This document shows, in pieces, positions 46,692-58,850 of a stretch of 64,000 bases of DNA. Location of the stretch: the NCBI RefSeq assembly GCF_022201045.2, contig NC_068564.1, forward strand, positions 28,363,001 to 28,427,000. The letters are read 5' to 3'. The DNA comes from Citrus sinensis. Lineage: Eukaryota > Streptophyta > Magnoliopsida > Sapindales > Rutaceae. Every line of letters begins with the position of its first letter. Positions within the stretch are counted from its first letter, which is position 1. Under the pieces are notes generated by a model. That model searched no databases and was not told the origin of the DNA. It saw nothing but the letters and a program-made list of their open reading frames with translations. The position numbers were made by a program, and so were the translations under genes.

Positions 46692-49298
46692 TTTGATACC
46701 AAGAGAGGCCGCACACAGTACCTTTAATATAATTTTAATTACAAAGCTCCAGATATTCAAAGACCAAAATCTACAAAAGCCATAAACTTAAAATACCCAA
46801 AATACAATTAGAAACCCTAATTACATCCCATATAAGCCCTCCAATTAGCTACATATGCTCTAGAAAATCAAATACAACAAAAATAGTTAGCTCCAAAACC
46901 AACTCTCTATCACGAATAAAGAAAAACCTCACCATCTAATCGAAGGACAAAGAAAGAAAGAAAGAAAATTTTTAACCCTAGTTATTGATAAACCTTAAAA
47001 CCACCATGAATTAAGAAGTCAAACTTAAAGAAGCCTAACAAAGAGAAACTGTGAGGTAGAAATAACTGACCAGAAAGCAGAAAAATCTATGGTTTGAAGA
47101 TCTGAAAGCAGATCAGAAACCAAGTCAAGAAAACTAAGGTCCAAGTTTGAAAGCCTTGAGAAGCACCAGGTTAAGGCTTTGACTGAGTTAACTAAGAGAA
47201 TCATGAAGAATATTAAATGGGCATCTTATTTTTTGCCCAAAAACAAAACATTGAATGTCACAAAATGAATCTTTACAAGCACTTTCGACAGAACTAGAGT
47301 TGTTGGTGATGGGGTTGAAGGGTTTAAGAGAGTGGTAAAAGAAAGAACTTTTGCCTGTACGCTGAAGTGAAACATGAAAATGAAAAAGAGGCAGAGGAAA
47401 ATGAGCTGTGCGAGAAAGAAAGTAAGGAAAAAGTAGCCATTTCCGGTGAGAAATTTGAAGAGTTGCAGAGGTTTGGCATGGAAATGATGAATAAGAGAGA
47501 GAGGGAGAGAGAGGCTGAGAAAAAGGTTAGCAAGAATTTTATTGTTGTAATAATTATGATAAAGAGAATTAATTATATTTGTAAAATATAATAATCTAAT
47601 GCCCACCTACCTGGAAAAACCTTTTTGGGCCGAGCCCATTTCTGTCATTTGGGTTTAAGGATTTTGGGTTCATTTTGGGTCCTCACACTCAGCCACGAAG
47701 ACAACACTGAAGGGTGATGGTTGACTTTTTTATTAAAAAAAGAAAAAAAGAAATTGCATTAAATATTCATAATTTAATTACAGAAAAACTTATTAAATCT
47801 CCAGAATACTCTATTAATTTTATTTTTTAAATATTTATTTACTTATTTATGTGATAAAAATGAGAGTGAAAAAATATATTATTCTTCAAAAAAATCTTCA
47901 AATAAAAATAAGTTAATATTATTTTAATCAAATAAATATTTTTCAACGTAAAAATAAATGGTAATTAAAGCACTACTCTCTCTCCTCAATAAAAAGTAAT
48001 AAAATATAAATTAAAGAGGAAGAAAGCAATTCTAAGAAATTGAAGAGAGAGAATTATTTCTTATTTGAATAATCTTAATTGAAATATTTTTTAGAGTATT
48101 AAATGCTTATGTAACTTTTTAAATAAATAATAAAATCTTATTTAATTTTTTTTTTTTTTTGGAAATGCTCTTGCAATGCTTCATGACTTTGGCTGAATTG
48201 AATCAATTACGATCAAATTAGGTCAACGAAGTTTAAACAATTGAATTGAGATCTAAAAAAAAACTGGTGTTTTAGCCTTGGGAGGGAGAAGCATCTCGAT
48301 TCTGTAATCCTTCTTTTATTGCCATAATAATAATTATTTTTTCTCTCATTTGTCATGCGCCTACGGTTGAAGCAAAACTTTTGTTATAGTATGTATACTC
48401 ATGTTTTTGGGTTGAAGCAAATGTCTTCTTCCTTTTCCCAATACATGCATTTTCTGAGCCCCAAAGAAACACTTTTTATTCTGACGATTTAATTTCTTCA
48501 AATATCAGCCATCCGTTCAATGCTGCCTGTTGCCTCCTTTTTAAGTATCTGCCACCTATAATTCCCTTCAACCACTTGTTCTTAAGAAGCCACACGAACG
48601 GCAAGGTTTCTCATAAAATCTGATCATCCAACACATTACAATGTCCCACAAAATTAAAGTTGTGTGTGAAATAATGCATCTCAAAGCATGTGATCCGTTG
48701 GTCCCCATACTGCTGATAGAGCCACCGCTTGTGATTCCTCTACGGACAACTTATAATACTTTATTGTGCAAGTCTATATGCGTTCAAAATAAATCCCAAT
48801 GTGTCAACTTACAACTAAAAGAAAGCCCCTAGGGCTTCCTTTCCCAAATGCGTACCTTATTCTGCTACTGCAACAGCATCGACTTACCATAAGTTTGTCA
48901 ACAATGGTTTAAAATCCAGAAAAAAAAACAGCTATAATAAACAAAATGGATAAGTTTAGGTACCAAAATGTATCACAGAAAGTCAGCACAAAAGCCAATC
49001 CAGCAAAATCAGAATATTAATTCTCAGAATCATTGTTTCTTAAGATGTGGACAGAACGAAACCGGCACAGCCAGAAATTCCTAAGCAGTTAGAAATGTCA
49101 TGTAACTTTGAAGCAAATGAGTACATTGGCCATGTCGATTGCATCTCTCAAGAGCCAAACATAGGGTGCCGGAGTTGACATTGGATGGCCTAGTGAATAT
49201 CACCATTGCTATGCTATTTGCTCACACGAGAGCATTTATCCAACTTCACACAGTTTTCCAATGTCCAGAACTTACAGGTCCATACTCTGTCGTTGGCG
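46692..49298. other. 5' flank of the BAH gene and AT-rich spacer
   Basis: 46,692-47,200 is likely 5' UTR and promoter of the BAH/agenet gene. No gene was recognised from 47.2 to 49.3 kb. Confidence 0.45.
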
Positions 49299-51232
49299 CT
49301 AGCATCTCCTTGGTGTGGTACAGATCTCACAGGATGGAATTAATGACTGCAGATCAACATCATTGAACACTCATATGATGGCAGCAAGATTTAAAAAGAA
49401 AAAAGAAAAAGAGGAACAGCTAGGGAGGGACTTGTAAAGGATGCAGTTAAAAAATTAGAAATGTTTGAAATTCAATGAATTTTTACTTCACAAAGGATTA
49501 TGGAATAGATAGTCAATTCCATTGCGACAAAGACATTAGTTTCTACTGTCATGATTGCCAGCAAATTAGAAAGCAATCCAGGGGTTGATGTACCAGAGAG
49601 ATTCTCTATACAGGATATTATATGAAGCCTAAAAGCTAAACCCGCATCCCTTTCAGAGAGTTGTCAGAAGCGGAGCAGAGCACACGAAGCTAAAGTTTAA
49701 CTTTAAACATATGCATTATGTATCTGAATGCAGAAATAACAACAAAATATGTTTAATATACTATTATCATAATTCAACACACTTACATGATTCAAGAAAT
49801 TGCAAGCTTTACACTCCCACATTGCAGGTTTTTCTGGATTATGAGTTGCACCAGAATTACGCATGGATGCAGAAGATAAAGCACCGGATGACTCCACAGA
49901 ACCAGAACCTGTACGACGGTTAGATTGAGAAACTGGAGAGGGGGAGATGATTTACCGCTTTTATGAGTTCTGGCATTATGATTTAGCATTGGCTCAGATG
50001 TTGAAGTACCTGCTTCCAGATCAACAGAATTGGATTCCGAACTAATATTGGATTCACGATTTCTTTTTCGAGATATCGTATCTGATGCATTTGTAATTGG
50101 ACCACAAATAATCTTCGAGTGTCCTATATTTTGACACATGTCTACGAGGTCCTTCGAGGTATCAGAGCTACTTTCTCCAATCTCTGAAGTCTGAGAGGCA
50201 CACCGGAGATCATATTGTAGCCTCTTTTCTGCTGCCACTGCAGCAGCTTGTACTGGACTGAGATCATACATAACGAACCTGTCACCCCCAAGAAGCTTAG
50301 GTCCAGACGGTAGAAGAGAGTTTGAATGAGCTCTCTTTTCTGCAGCAGCTAGTGCAGTTTGGGGAAGAGATGACAGAGGGGGCTGAGGAGAAACCCCACC
50401 CAAAACCCTCCCAGGACGATCGAAACTCCCTACACCAGTTATTCCTTTGGATCGCAGCTCGTCACATTCCTACATGTACCCCAAAATTAGTAAGTTTGTG
50501 ACAGACAACTCTTCAAACCAAAACAATTCTTTAGCTTGATTGGTTATACTTACGTATCTAAATTCAAGGTAAACATCACATAAAATATAGGCAACTTTTC
50601 CAACTTAAAACTAAAATCTTGAGACAACACCAGCCGAAATAAAAAGATATATCTTGAGAACCTTTTTGAACTCTATAAATGTTGCTAAACATTTGATGAA
50701 AATTTTGAAACAAGCTACCGTTAATCAAGTAAATATGGAACCAAAGCACATAAAGAAGCAACGCCAAAACAACTAGGAACCAAAAAAAAAAAAAAACCTC
50801 TCTAAGTTCTTCCCAAAGCTTGTAGAACTTGGCATCGTGAGGAGCAATATCATTATGGCAAAGCTCGTGAAGCATTGTGCAAAGAACTTCATGAAATGGA
50901 AGGAATTCCCGGTCCCTATTTAGCTTCCGAAGCAGCAATTTTATATGTACCCCAGCTCCCAAATTCAAGCCCAGAGCATTTTTTGAACTGCAACAAGATC
51001 GTTAATTAACTACTTCACCAACCCCAATTAAATTGAAAAAAAAAATAGATAGAAAAGTAAAAAAAAAAAAAATTAACTGCATTTCGGAAAGGAGTTTAAC
51101 TTTCCACTTGTGATTACGCATAATGGGCTGCACTTGTTTGGCAATTCTGTCTAACATCCTCTTTGCTTCTCCTTCTCCCGATCTTCCTAACGCTTCTGTT
51201 TCCCATAGTCTGAAACTATCTCCTGTATTCAT
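49299..51232 (-). CDS. WLM-domain (Wss1-like) metalloprotease with apparent frameshift
   Basis: Four exons: 51,078-51,232; 50,798-50,987; 49,787-50,469; 49,299-49,346. The WLM domain starts in exon 1 (RMLDRIAKQVQPIMRNHKWK) and holds the zinc site HELCHNDIAPH (His92, Glu93, His96, His102). Exon 3 encodes a basic Ser-rich linker. The last part, in another frame, encodes a RanBP2-type zinc finger split by the last intron: WECKACNFLNH joined to SLIPSCEICTTPRRC. Exon 3 is 683 nt, not a multiple of three as its phases require. The frame breaks near 49,940 in a C-rich run (minus strand), and as written translation stops at 49,792 after about 340 aa, before the zinc finger. Wss1/SPRTN-type proteases cut proteins crosslinked to DNA. 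The shift may be a real mutation or an assembly error. Confidence 0.82.
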
Positions 51233-51405
51233 TTTTCTTTCTTTTCTTTTCGCTTTTCACAGTGAAAAAGAGAAGCCCTAATCAAAATATTTTATGATTT
51301 TTATAAGCGTTCGATTTGGTGGAGGATTTTGCAAGTTCGGGTTCTTTTATAGTAACTGAATCCTATCCGATTGCTTTCATTTTTTGGGTTAATCAAGTGC
51401 AAGAA

Positions 51406-51413
51406 TGGCGGGA
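51406..51413 (-). promoter_or_regulatory. E2F-like site upstream of the Wss1-like gene
   Basis: The minus strand reads TCCCGCCA about 175 bp before the ATG. It sits in a block kept in the duplicate copy at 52,211. Confidence 0.45.
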
Positions 51414-51439
51414 TTTTGAATGTCGCACGTGCGAAGCCC

Positions 51440-52062
51440 AATAGCAATGTGAAAACTAAATACAGGAGCGTCCGCAAAGCTTTCCAATGTACAGGTCGTT
51501 GCTGCTATCATCTCCTCGGGTGTCCGACAAACCTCACACATTGGAATTAACGGCTGCAGCAATCCAGCGCCATTAAACACTCGTTAAGTTTTGGCTCATA
51601 TGTGGGAGTACCTGAGTCTAGATCAATAAAATTGGATTCCAATTTGATGTTTGATTCATGACTTCTTTTTCGAGATACTGTATCTGAAGTGTTTACATTT
51701 ACACCACTATAAATCTTCGAGTTTCCTGCATTTCTTACGAGCGATTACTGGCATTATGGCAAAGCTAATGTGTTATCAAAGGCGAGAAACTCACCACGCC
51801 CATTTGTAGGCCAAAGCTGCAAAATCAGATGCAAGTGCAATGCGAATTTCTTTTTTTATTTTTTATTATTCAGTTGTTTCATCGTCAATGCAATTACAAT
51901 ACTAATTTACTGAATTTCGGATAATGGGTTGCACTTGTTTGGAAATCAAATCTTAAAAAAAATAATCTTTGCTCTCCTTCCTCCCTGTCTTTCCTGCGCT
52001 AGCTTCTATTTCCCATGCTTTGAACTTATCATCATCTTCTTCTGTGTTCGTTTTTCGCTTTT
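51440..52062 (-). pseudogene. Decayed tandem duplicate of the Wss1-like gene
   Basis: Pieces of all four exons of the neighbouring protease occur in the same order on the minus strand. Near 51,930-52,062 is an exon 1-like segment (ATTTCGGATAATGGGTTGCA, TTCTATTTCCCATG). About 51,740-51,830 holds exon 2 scraps (GCATTATGGCAAAGCT). At 51,600-51,735 is exon 3 linker sequence (GATTCATGACTTCTTTTTCG). About 51,480-51,560 is the last exon, with PLIPMCEVCRTPEE in place of SLIPSCEICTTPRR. The HExxH core is not intact and there are no long frames. The upstream promoter block is duplicated too (51,397-51,440 against 52,199-52,245). Confidence 0.75.
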
Positions 52063-52210
52063 CAAGGAGTAAAAAAAAAAAAAAACGAAACCCTAATTTA
52101 GATTTGATTTGATTGGATTAAGAAATAAGAATGAACCCCGGAAGGCCAGACGATACTGTTTTTTTTTTTTTTTTTGTGTTTTTGACTTTTTGATTTATCA
52201 AGTTCGAAAA

Positions 52211-52218
52211 TGGCGGGA
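52211..52218 (-). promoter_or_regulatory. E2F-like site, duplicate copy
   Basis: The same TCCCGCCA core (minus strand) upstream of the decayed copy, within a shared block containing AATGGCGGGATTTTGAA and GTGCGAAGCCCAATA. Confidence 0.4.
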
Positions 52219-53235
52219 TTTTGAACGGGACGCGTGCGAAGCCCAATACCAGTCACATTCCAAATGTAGATTTGGGCCTAAACTATTAAATCAAAGCTTC
52301 CCGTTGACGACGAATGGGCCTTTGGTTCAGTTAGAGAATTCTTACACTTACAATGTTGAGTGTAATGGTTCAAACTTTCATAAAAGTATTTATAGGGATT
52401 ATTTACAATTCTCCCTCAATTATTAAATAATTGAGTGAAGTCAGTCTATCCCTCACGAAATGTGAGTGGAATGAACATCCCTTGAATAAAGAATTTGGAC
52501 AGCACTTCAGAGGAGTACACGCCACAAAGAAGGTCTTAATTGTAGAATCTATTTATAAATATTAATTGTAATACTTGATGTAATATCAGTAAAATCCTAT
52601 ATAACAGCATTAAAAAAAAAGCTTCCCGTTGATGTGGTGGGTATGTAAATCTAACAAACGAAAAGAAATATGTTATTGGTTAGTGATGTGTGAGGGCTAG
52701 GACACATTTTGTCATTTTCAATATCATAAATAATCATAATTTTATGTTATGGTAAAGTGACATAAATTTTGCGTTTTTATTTTTGTGGCAAACGACTAGT
52801 TCCCTTTTAAATAAGTGTGGTCTTAAAAGCATTACATTCTATTGTTATGTGTACCGTCACATGGTCAATAGAAACTAATTCCCATCAACATAACATTCCT
52901 TTCCTAGTTTCCTTGAACACAACTTCTGCAAAACCAAACAAAGCCCTTAGGAAAGTTCAAGTAAACACCCAATCCAGGGCGGCCGTCTGTCCTTTGTAAG
53001 AGAGTTAAACTCGTACGTGAAATCAACAGTCACTCTTTTCTTCCTCTCTTTAATTGTTTATTAATAAACAATATTTCTCCAAAAAAAAACTTTTCTTCTT
53101 CTTTCACGAGAAATTAAAGGGAAAATAAAAAGGGTCAGTAGAAAATTTCAACTGGGTTGTGTTTATTTTATTTTCTTGAAACAAAGAAGAGAAAATCAAA
53201 TCTGGGTATCGGGTTTCTGTTAGTAGGGTATAAAG
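52219..53235. other. Intergenic DNA and promoter of the next gene
   Basis: No gene recognised. The right end is presumably promoter and 5' UTR of the + strand gene at 53,236. Confidence 0.45.
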
Positions 53236-55405
53236 ATGGCGGGAATAGCAATAATATTAGATCTATGGAGGAAAAATCCAAGCTTTTGTTCGCCGCATAC
53301 TGCTCTTCACTCTTCTGGGCTCCTCTCTGCCACCGCCGCCGCCGCATCTGCCGCTGCCGCTGCCCCTTTTGCCTCTAGGTTCTTGTTCGGGTACTCTATT
53401 CTCAATTGCTCGCTTGATGTATATATTGCAATTAAACAACGAATATGTTACGAGTATTTTTAGTATGTGTATTTATGTTTGAGTCTTTTTATTTTGACCG
53501 CTTTGCTTTGATTGATTATTAAAGTGCTGCTTTTTAGCTGTTAATATTATTTGTACATTTTGGCTCGTTTACATGTCAATAGTTCAGCCATTTTTGCTTG
53601 ATGACGGTATTTGGTTGGGAGATAGGTTTCAATGGCCAAATAAGCACAATCTTTGGATTCTAATTGTTATATGTTTAGCTAGCTGAAAGTCTAATGCTCT
53701 TGAAGCCACTAACCAGACTGTGGCTTGGTGCTTTGATGAGATGTTTGAAATATGCTATTTTTGCCTTTTATTTTACGATTATAATAGTATCTTTAAAAGT
53801 GAATCTGCCTTTGGCGTACTGTTCATATATATTGACTCTCTTCCTAATCATGCTACAGTTCTCCCAAGATTCCGGTTGCTTACAGTGATGCTGGTGCAGC
53901 AATAACTGAAGATTACATTCCAAATTTTGGGAAAGTACCTGGAAGTATTTTTCAGCATGATGCTATTAAATACACTACCAAAGAGTACAACATCGAATTA
54001 AAGCCTCTTTTTTCAGCTTTTGAGTTGAGAGCACTTGCTATGACCTCGTTGAGGTCATTTCTGATGTTCTATTTGCCTCTTCTGGAGCCTGATATGAGCA
54101 CAGAAGACGATGATGATGACTTCCCGCAGGACTCTCCAGAACAACGACGTTTAGATCTTGTTGTTCCCTTCAAAAAATCAGTGAAGCAAATTGTTCGTGA
54201 GGTAAATTTATTCAATTTTCGATATCTGTGGTCTAGCCAATTTGCATTTTTTCATAAATTCCCAGCAATTAGTCTGTTAACTCCATTATCTATTAACAGT
54301 ATCCCTTTAGAATTGGGGATTATAATTTTCATTTCTTATAACTCAAAAGCACTATGATAATTTTTCTTTTCTTCATTCAAGAAAAGACATTAGTTTATAC
54401 AGTTTGCAAAAATTAGCATATAGTGTCAATAAGCTTCAAATGAAGTTTTCAGACTGCTGAAACTTCAGTTCTTTTAGCAGTTGATAATGTTGCTTATTCA
54501 TCCTGAGATAGTTAATTAATTTTTTTCTACCATCTCAGACAACTGTTGTAACTACCAGACGGATACTGGAAAGACTTGCCGTCCATTATGTTTCGCAGCG
54601 GATGGCATGGAAACTTCTCAAAGGTACTCTCTATCGATAATGTTATATGCATGTCATTCAACTGCCATTAGGTGATTGACAGCAGATAGCAATGTGTATC
54701 AATACTAGAGAATAAAATTTAAATATTTTATTATTTTTTTTAAAAAATGATGAGTATTAATTTTGAATTACTTATCACACTGATGGACTTTATCAATGTG
54801 TGCAGATGTTCCCAAGTCAGCAACGCGGAAGGCTCAAAGAGGATTGCCAACTACGGTTTATTTCTTCAGAGTTAGCAGAACTACACTCAGAGGTCAAAAG
54901 CCTTTACATATACTTCCTCTGTGTCTGTTGTATTTGATTGCTCAAACCTTTGTCCTCATTATTCTCTAACTATCCTTGTATGCTAAGCCAGGGCACTTTC
55001 TAGGAGTTGCAGCATCATGGATTGTCCAAATTGGAATTGAGATTTACCGGTACTTCAATTGCATTATGAACTCTAAAGAAGAAGACAGTGATGGCGTCAA
55101 TAAAGCAAAAGAAGCTAAAGTTCTTGGGAAGAAGGTTACTGGTATTACTATCAGGTGTGGTGCTTCACTAGTTTTTGCATCGATTGGAGCAGGGATTGGT
55201 GCCACTACTGTTCGCCCTTCAATTGGTCAATGGATAGGTAAGCATATCATCAGTATTTCAATTATCAAGCTATCTTTTGTGGGAAATAAATCCAAATTTA
55301 TTGGCACTAACTTGTTTACTTTCTACAGGCTGTGCTGTTGGTGATCTGGCTGGGCCAATTGTCGTATCATTTTGCCTCGACAGAGCTCTTCATCTGGACC
55401 TTTAA
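53236..55405 (+). CDS. Unrecognised six-exon gene, putative organelle or membrane protein
   Basis: Exons 53,236-53,390; 53,859-54,201; 54,539-54,623; 54,806-54,892; 54,992-55,237; 55,329-55,405 join in frame to 330 aa with GT-AG splice sites. The N-terminus (MAGIAIILDLWRKNPSFCSP then an Ala-rich stretch) is rich in Ala and Ser with few acids, as in organelle targeting peptides. The middle has an acidic patch (STEDDDDDFPQDSPEQ) and a basic helical region (TTRRILERLAVHYVSQRMAW). The C-terminal half is weakly hydrophobic with Gly-rich helices (LGVAASWIVQIGIEIYRYF; SLVFASIGAGIGATTVRPS; CAVGDLAGPIVVSFCLDRAL), suggesting membrane association. I do not recognise the family, though the clean exon structure makes it a real gene. 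Confidence 0.85.
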
Positions 55406-55879
55406 AGCACTGATGATGAGTTGAAGTAGACACTCTTCCTCCTGCATCAAATTGAACTAGTGTATATGTAATTGGGGAATTTTAAGCAGGTGTTGGAGCA
55501 GAAGTTGTTCTGGGGAGGCCATTCATCAAAATTTTTGCTTTGGGTGGTCATTGCCATTTTCTCTGTTTTCTGATGAACTTCGGAAATAATCAACTTTAAT
55601 TTTTTCCCCCTTCTGTTTTCTTTTGTCATAAGCTGTGAACATGTGTTGTACCGGTAACTTCCACATGGCACTGTGATTGTGTGCTGCGATGAAAATGAAA
55701 GCATTGTCTTGGACTAAGATAATGTAACTTATGAAAAAGGGGCTCGGACCCCCTTCTTTTGTCATTATCCGGACCAGCCGTTAGATTATAATGACTTTAA
55801 GCCAACGGTTGGGATTTTAAAAGTACACAATGACGCAAAGCGAGCAATTATCCAAACCAGTTTCAGCACCAAATTACTC

Positions 55880-57195
55880 TCGTGGTGTGTTTACTTTCTG
55901 GATTGAGGAATGAAATTTAGAATTGAAATGATTGACGGTGTTTACTTCATAAATATGAAGTGGGAATCGGTTTATTTTTTGGATTAGGGAATGGAATCCG
56001 GAATCAAAATGATTGTGAAGTAAACGCTTTCCTTTGCAAAAACGATTGCGAAGTAAACACTTTACTTTGCAAAAATGATTGCGAAGTAAACGCTTTACTT
56101 TGCAAATATGGAGCGGGAATCGGTTTCTTTTTTGGATTGGGGAATAGAATCCGGAATCAAAATGATTGACGGCGTTTACTTCGCAAATATAGAGCGGGAA
56201 TCGAAATTGGAATGGTGGGGCTCATCAGTCACCACTATTTGGAAATTGGAAATGAGAGATTGATTCCCATAGGGAGGTGAGAATGAATCTCCCATTCCCA
56301 GGATTGATCATTTTATCCTCCCTAAAATTGAAAATGCACACTTTGTTCTCTTTTATAATTAATTAATATAATATTATAATTAATTAATTAATTATGATTA
56401 ATTAATATATAAATATATTATTAACTATAATTATTAAAAATTATAGTTCTTGAATAAATAATCACAATAATTAATAAATTATTATTATAGTTAATTAATT
56501 AATTATTACTATTAATTAATATATTAACATATTACTAATAATAATTAATAATTATTATTATTATTATTGAATAAATAATCACAATAATTAATTTATTATT
56601 CTTATTAATTTAATTAATTAATTAATCTACTATTATAATAATTATTAATAATTATAATTTTTGAATAAATAATCACAATAATTAATTTATTATTATTGTA
56701 ATTAATTAATATACTATTATAATAATTATTAATATAATTATGATAAATAATTCATATATTATTTTTAATTAATTAATATTATTAATTAAATAAATAATAT
56801 AATTATTACTACTAATTAATATATTATTAACAATAATTATTATTATTAATTTTTGAATAAATAATCACAATAATTAATATATTATTTTAATTAAGTAATT
56901 AATATTAATATTATTAGTTAATATATTATTATAATTAATTAATTTTTTTTTACAATTAATTAATATATTAGTTAATAATAATTATGATAATAATCCATGA
57001 AGTACTTTTTAGTAATTTGTTACAATCAAACTCATTCCGATTCCGATTCCAAGACAAATTAAACACATTAATGACAATCTAACTCATTTCGATTTCGATT
57101 CCTACCGTTTAAGTAAACAATTTATGCTCTCTTCCCATTTCAGCCTATTCCGATTCATACCTATTCCGATTCCAGTTAAGTAAACACAGTATAAG
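55880..57195. mobile_element. AT-rich inverted-repeat element with GTGTTTACTT ends
   Basis: Both ends read GTGTTTACTT in opposite orientation (55,879-55,888 and 57,186-57,195). Next to each are matching GGAAT/CGGAATC-type blocks (GGGAATCGG left; CCGATTCCGATTCC right). The left arm holds a ~33-bp tandem repeat (GATTGCGAAGTAAACGCTTT units, about 56,007-56,105). The core (56,336-56,998) is almost entirely A/T built from TTAATTAATTA and ATAATTATTA blocks. Non-coding. Superfamily not determined; probably a MITE-like element. Confidence 0.6.
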
Positions 57196-57906
57196 AATTT
57201 ATACTCGGATTCCTACTGATGTCAGTGAATTTTCTGAATTAGGAATATTTTCATAATTCTAGGTAACTGTAACTAGAGCCGTGATGCCGTATCGAACCTT
57301 TTGTAGTTTGTAGTATTGCTCCAGATTAGCGACAGCAGCAGTTCCACGGCTGACAGATGAACAAAGAGTGAACTTTTGTTTTTTGTTCTTTTTTTTTTCC
57401 CTCCTCCATTTATATTTGCTGCCCCATTTACTTCATTTATGATCACTCTCCAAAGCTAAATGGAAGCTTTTTTCATTTAGCCAAATAAGGTTATTGGTCG
57501 ATCAAGAAAGTGAACCCATGGATGCTGGGTATATGGCCGTTCCAGCGTTATTCAACCACCTAATTTCAAATATATGTATATTAATTCAACCCACGTCTAT
57601 GATCAAATGCGTAGAACAAATCATTAACGATTTTTCAGCTACCGTAAATTCAAAGAGATGTAGTTTGTATCCTTAAATTTTTCTTCCATTAAACTTACGG
57701 ATACAGTGTTTGTAATCCCATTGCTTGTTTTTTACGGCTACAGCAGTATACCGAAATTGTTGGCTTTGGCAACATAAACTTTTATGTAATGTACATCTTA
57801 TTGTTCCTTACAAATTAATTGCTGCTAAAACAGTTGTTTCAGCTAATACATTTATTGTTATAATAGATAAACATTTTCTTGTTCCTTAAAACAAATTCAC
57901 TGCAAC
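57196..57906. other. Intergenic DNA
   Basis: No supported gene. Includes short poly(T) tracts. Confidence 0.4.
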
Positions 57907-58035
57907 TCAAACAGTTCTGGCGTCATGATCTGCATCCCCGTTTGCCTCTGGGGCTAGTGCCCACTCAACAGCTGTACGATCTTGCTCCTTTTCATCAAAC
58001 GGCAACTTCGCGTGGGTACAGTGCCCATGGGGCAT
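57907..58035 (-). other. Short coding-like fragment, unrecognised
   Basis: A 42-codon minus-strand frame starting MPHGHCTHAKLPFDEKEQDR and continuing TAVEWALAPEANGDADHDAR to a TGA. The composition and lack of AT bias are unlike the surrounding DNA. It lies next to a poly(A) tract on the minus strand (58,057-58,070), but upstream of the frame rather than after it. It may be a detached C-terminal exon or a captured fragment. Family unknown. Confidence 0.3.
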
Positions 58036-58129
58036 TGTAGATGCAGCCAGTAAAAATTTTTTTTTTTTTGGGGTCTTGTTTTGTGTAAAATGTTTTGATG
58101 AAAGGATAAAAGTCTTATGCTTTAGGTCC

Positions 58130-58850
58130 TCTTTAGTAGTGATGTTCAGTAATTATAATTTTTAAATTAAAAGTTATATTATTATATTGTTTGATAAACA
58201 ATTATTATTGTATCTTCGAAGATAAGTGATGCAGAGCAAGAAATTGAAGAAATCCTAATTCTATTTAAATGTATAATATTTAGGAATATTTTAATTAATT
58301 TGTATTCTAGTTTAATTTGGTTTCCTATTTAGAGTCTTATTGTTTAGGTATTACTTATTTGGGTAATATTTCTAATTTAGGCATAAGTCTTATTAAAATA
58401 AGTTTTCTAATCATATTAGGATAAGTCTTACTTAGTATAAATAAGTGTCTTTTGTAGCTTTTACAAGTAGAGAATTTTGAGTTTAATAATATTTCAATTT
58501 TCAAATCTCTTTGTGAGTATTTGAACAGTTAATTCTTGGTATTATACGGAATCAACGAGTCTTAACCCCTAAATTCACGGTATTCTTTTGAATCAACGTG
58601 AATTTAGTTGTTCTTTTGTTCCGGTATTCTCTAGAATCAACGGAATATTTTGAACATTAAACTTCCGCTGCATCAATAAGATAATTTAATCTTTGTATTA
58701 GATGATAAAATTTTTTATAATATCTTCATTATTTTTATTTGAATTATTATTTAAAAATTATATTTTACTATATGTTATTTATTTTATAATTACCACCTTT
58801 TTAATAGTAATTATGATTTAAATGCTACATTACCTTAGTAACAAACATGG
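58130..58850. mobile_element. MITE-like element interrupted by a solo LTR
   Basis: The left edge (GGTCCTCTTTAGTAGTGATG, then AGTAATTATAATTTTTAAA) has a loosely inverted counterpart at the right edge (AGTAATTATGATTTAAATGC, ATTACCTTAGTAACAAACAT). The style matches the MITE at 39.2 kb. A solo LTR (58,227-58,675) sits inside. The outer boundaries are approximate and the pairing is imperfect. Confidence 0.45.
58227..58675 (+). mobile_element. Solo LTR with 5-bp target duplication
   Basis: A 449-bp segment starting TGATGCAGAG and ending CCGCTGCATCA, so the termini form the inverted repeat TGATGCAG/CTGCATCA. It is flanked on both sides by ATAAG (58,222-58,226 and 58,676-58,680). A TATA-like AGTATAAATAAGTG (about 58,433) precedes a leader-like region. 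There is no internal retroelement sequence. Confidence 0.88.

Noticed and set aside
47226-47606. ORFs on both strands upstream of the BAH gene
   Set aside because: Low-complexity Glu/Lys or Phe/Leu text from GA-rich DNA; probably promoter or untranslated region.
55960-56169. Plus-strand ORF with repeated NDCEVNALLCK units
   Set aside because: Translation of the 33-bp tandem repeat of a non-coding element.
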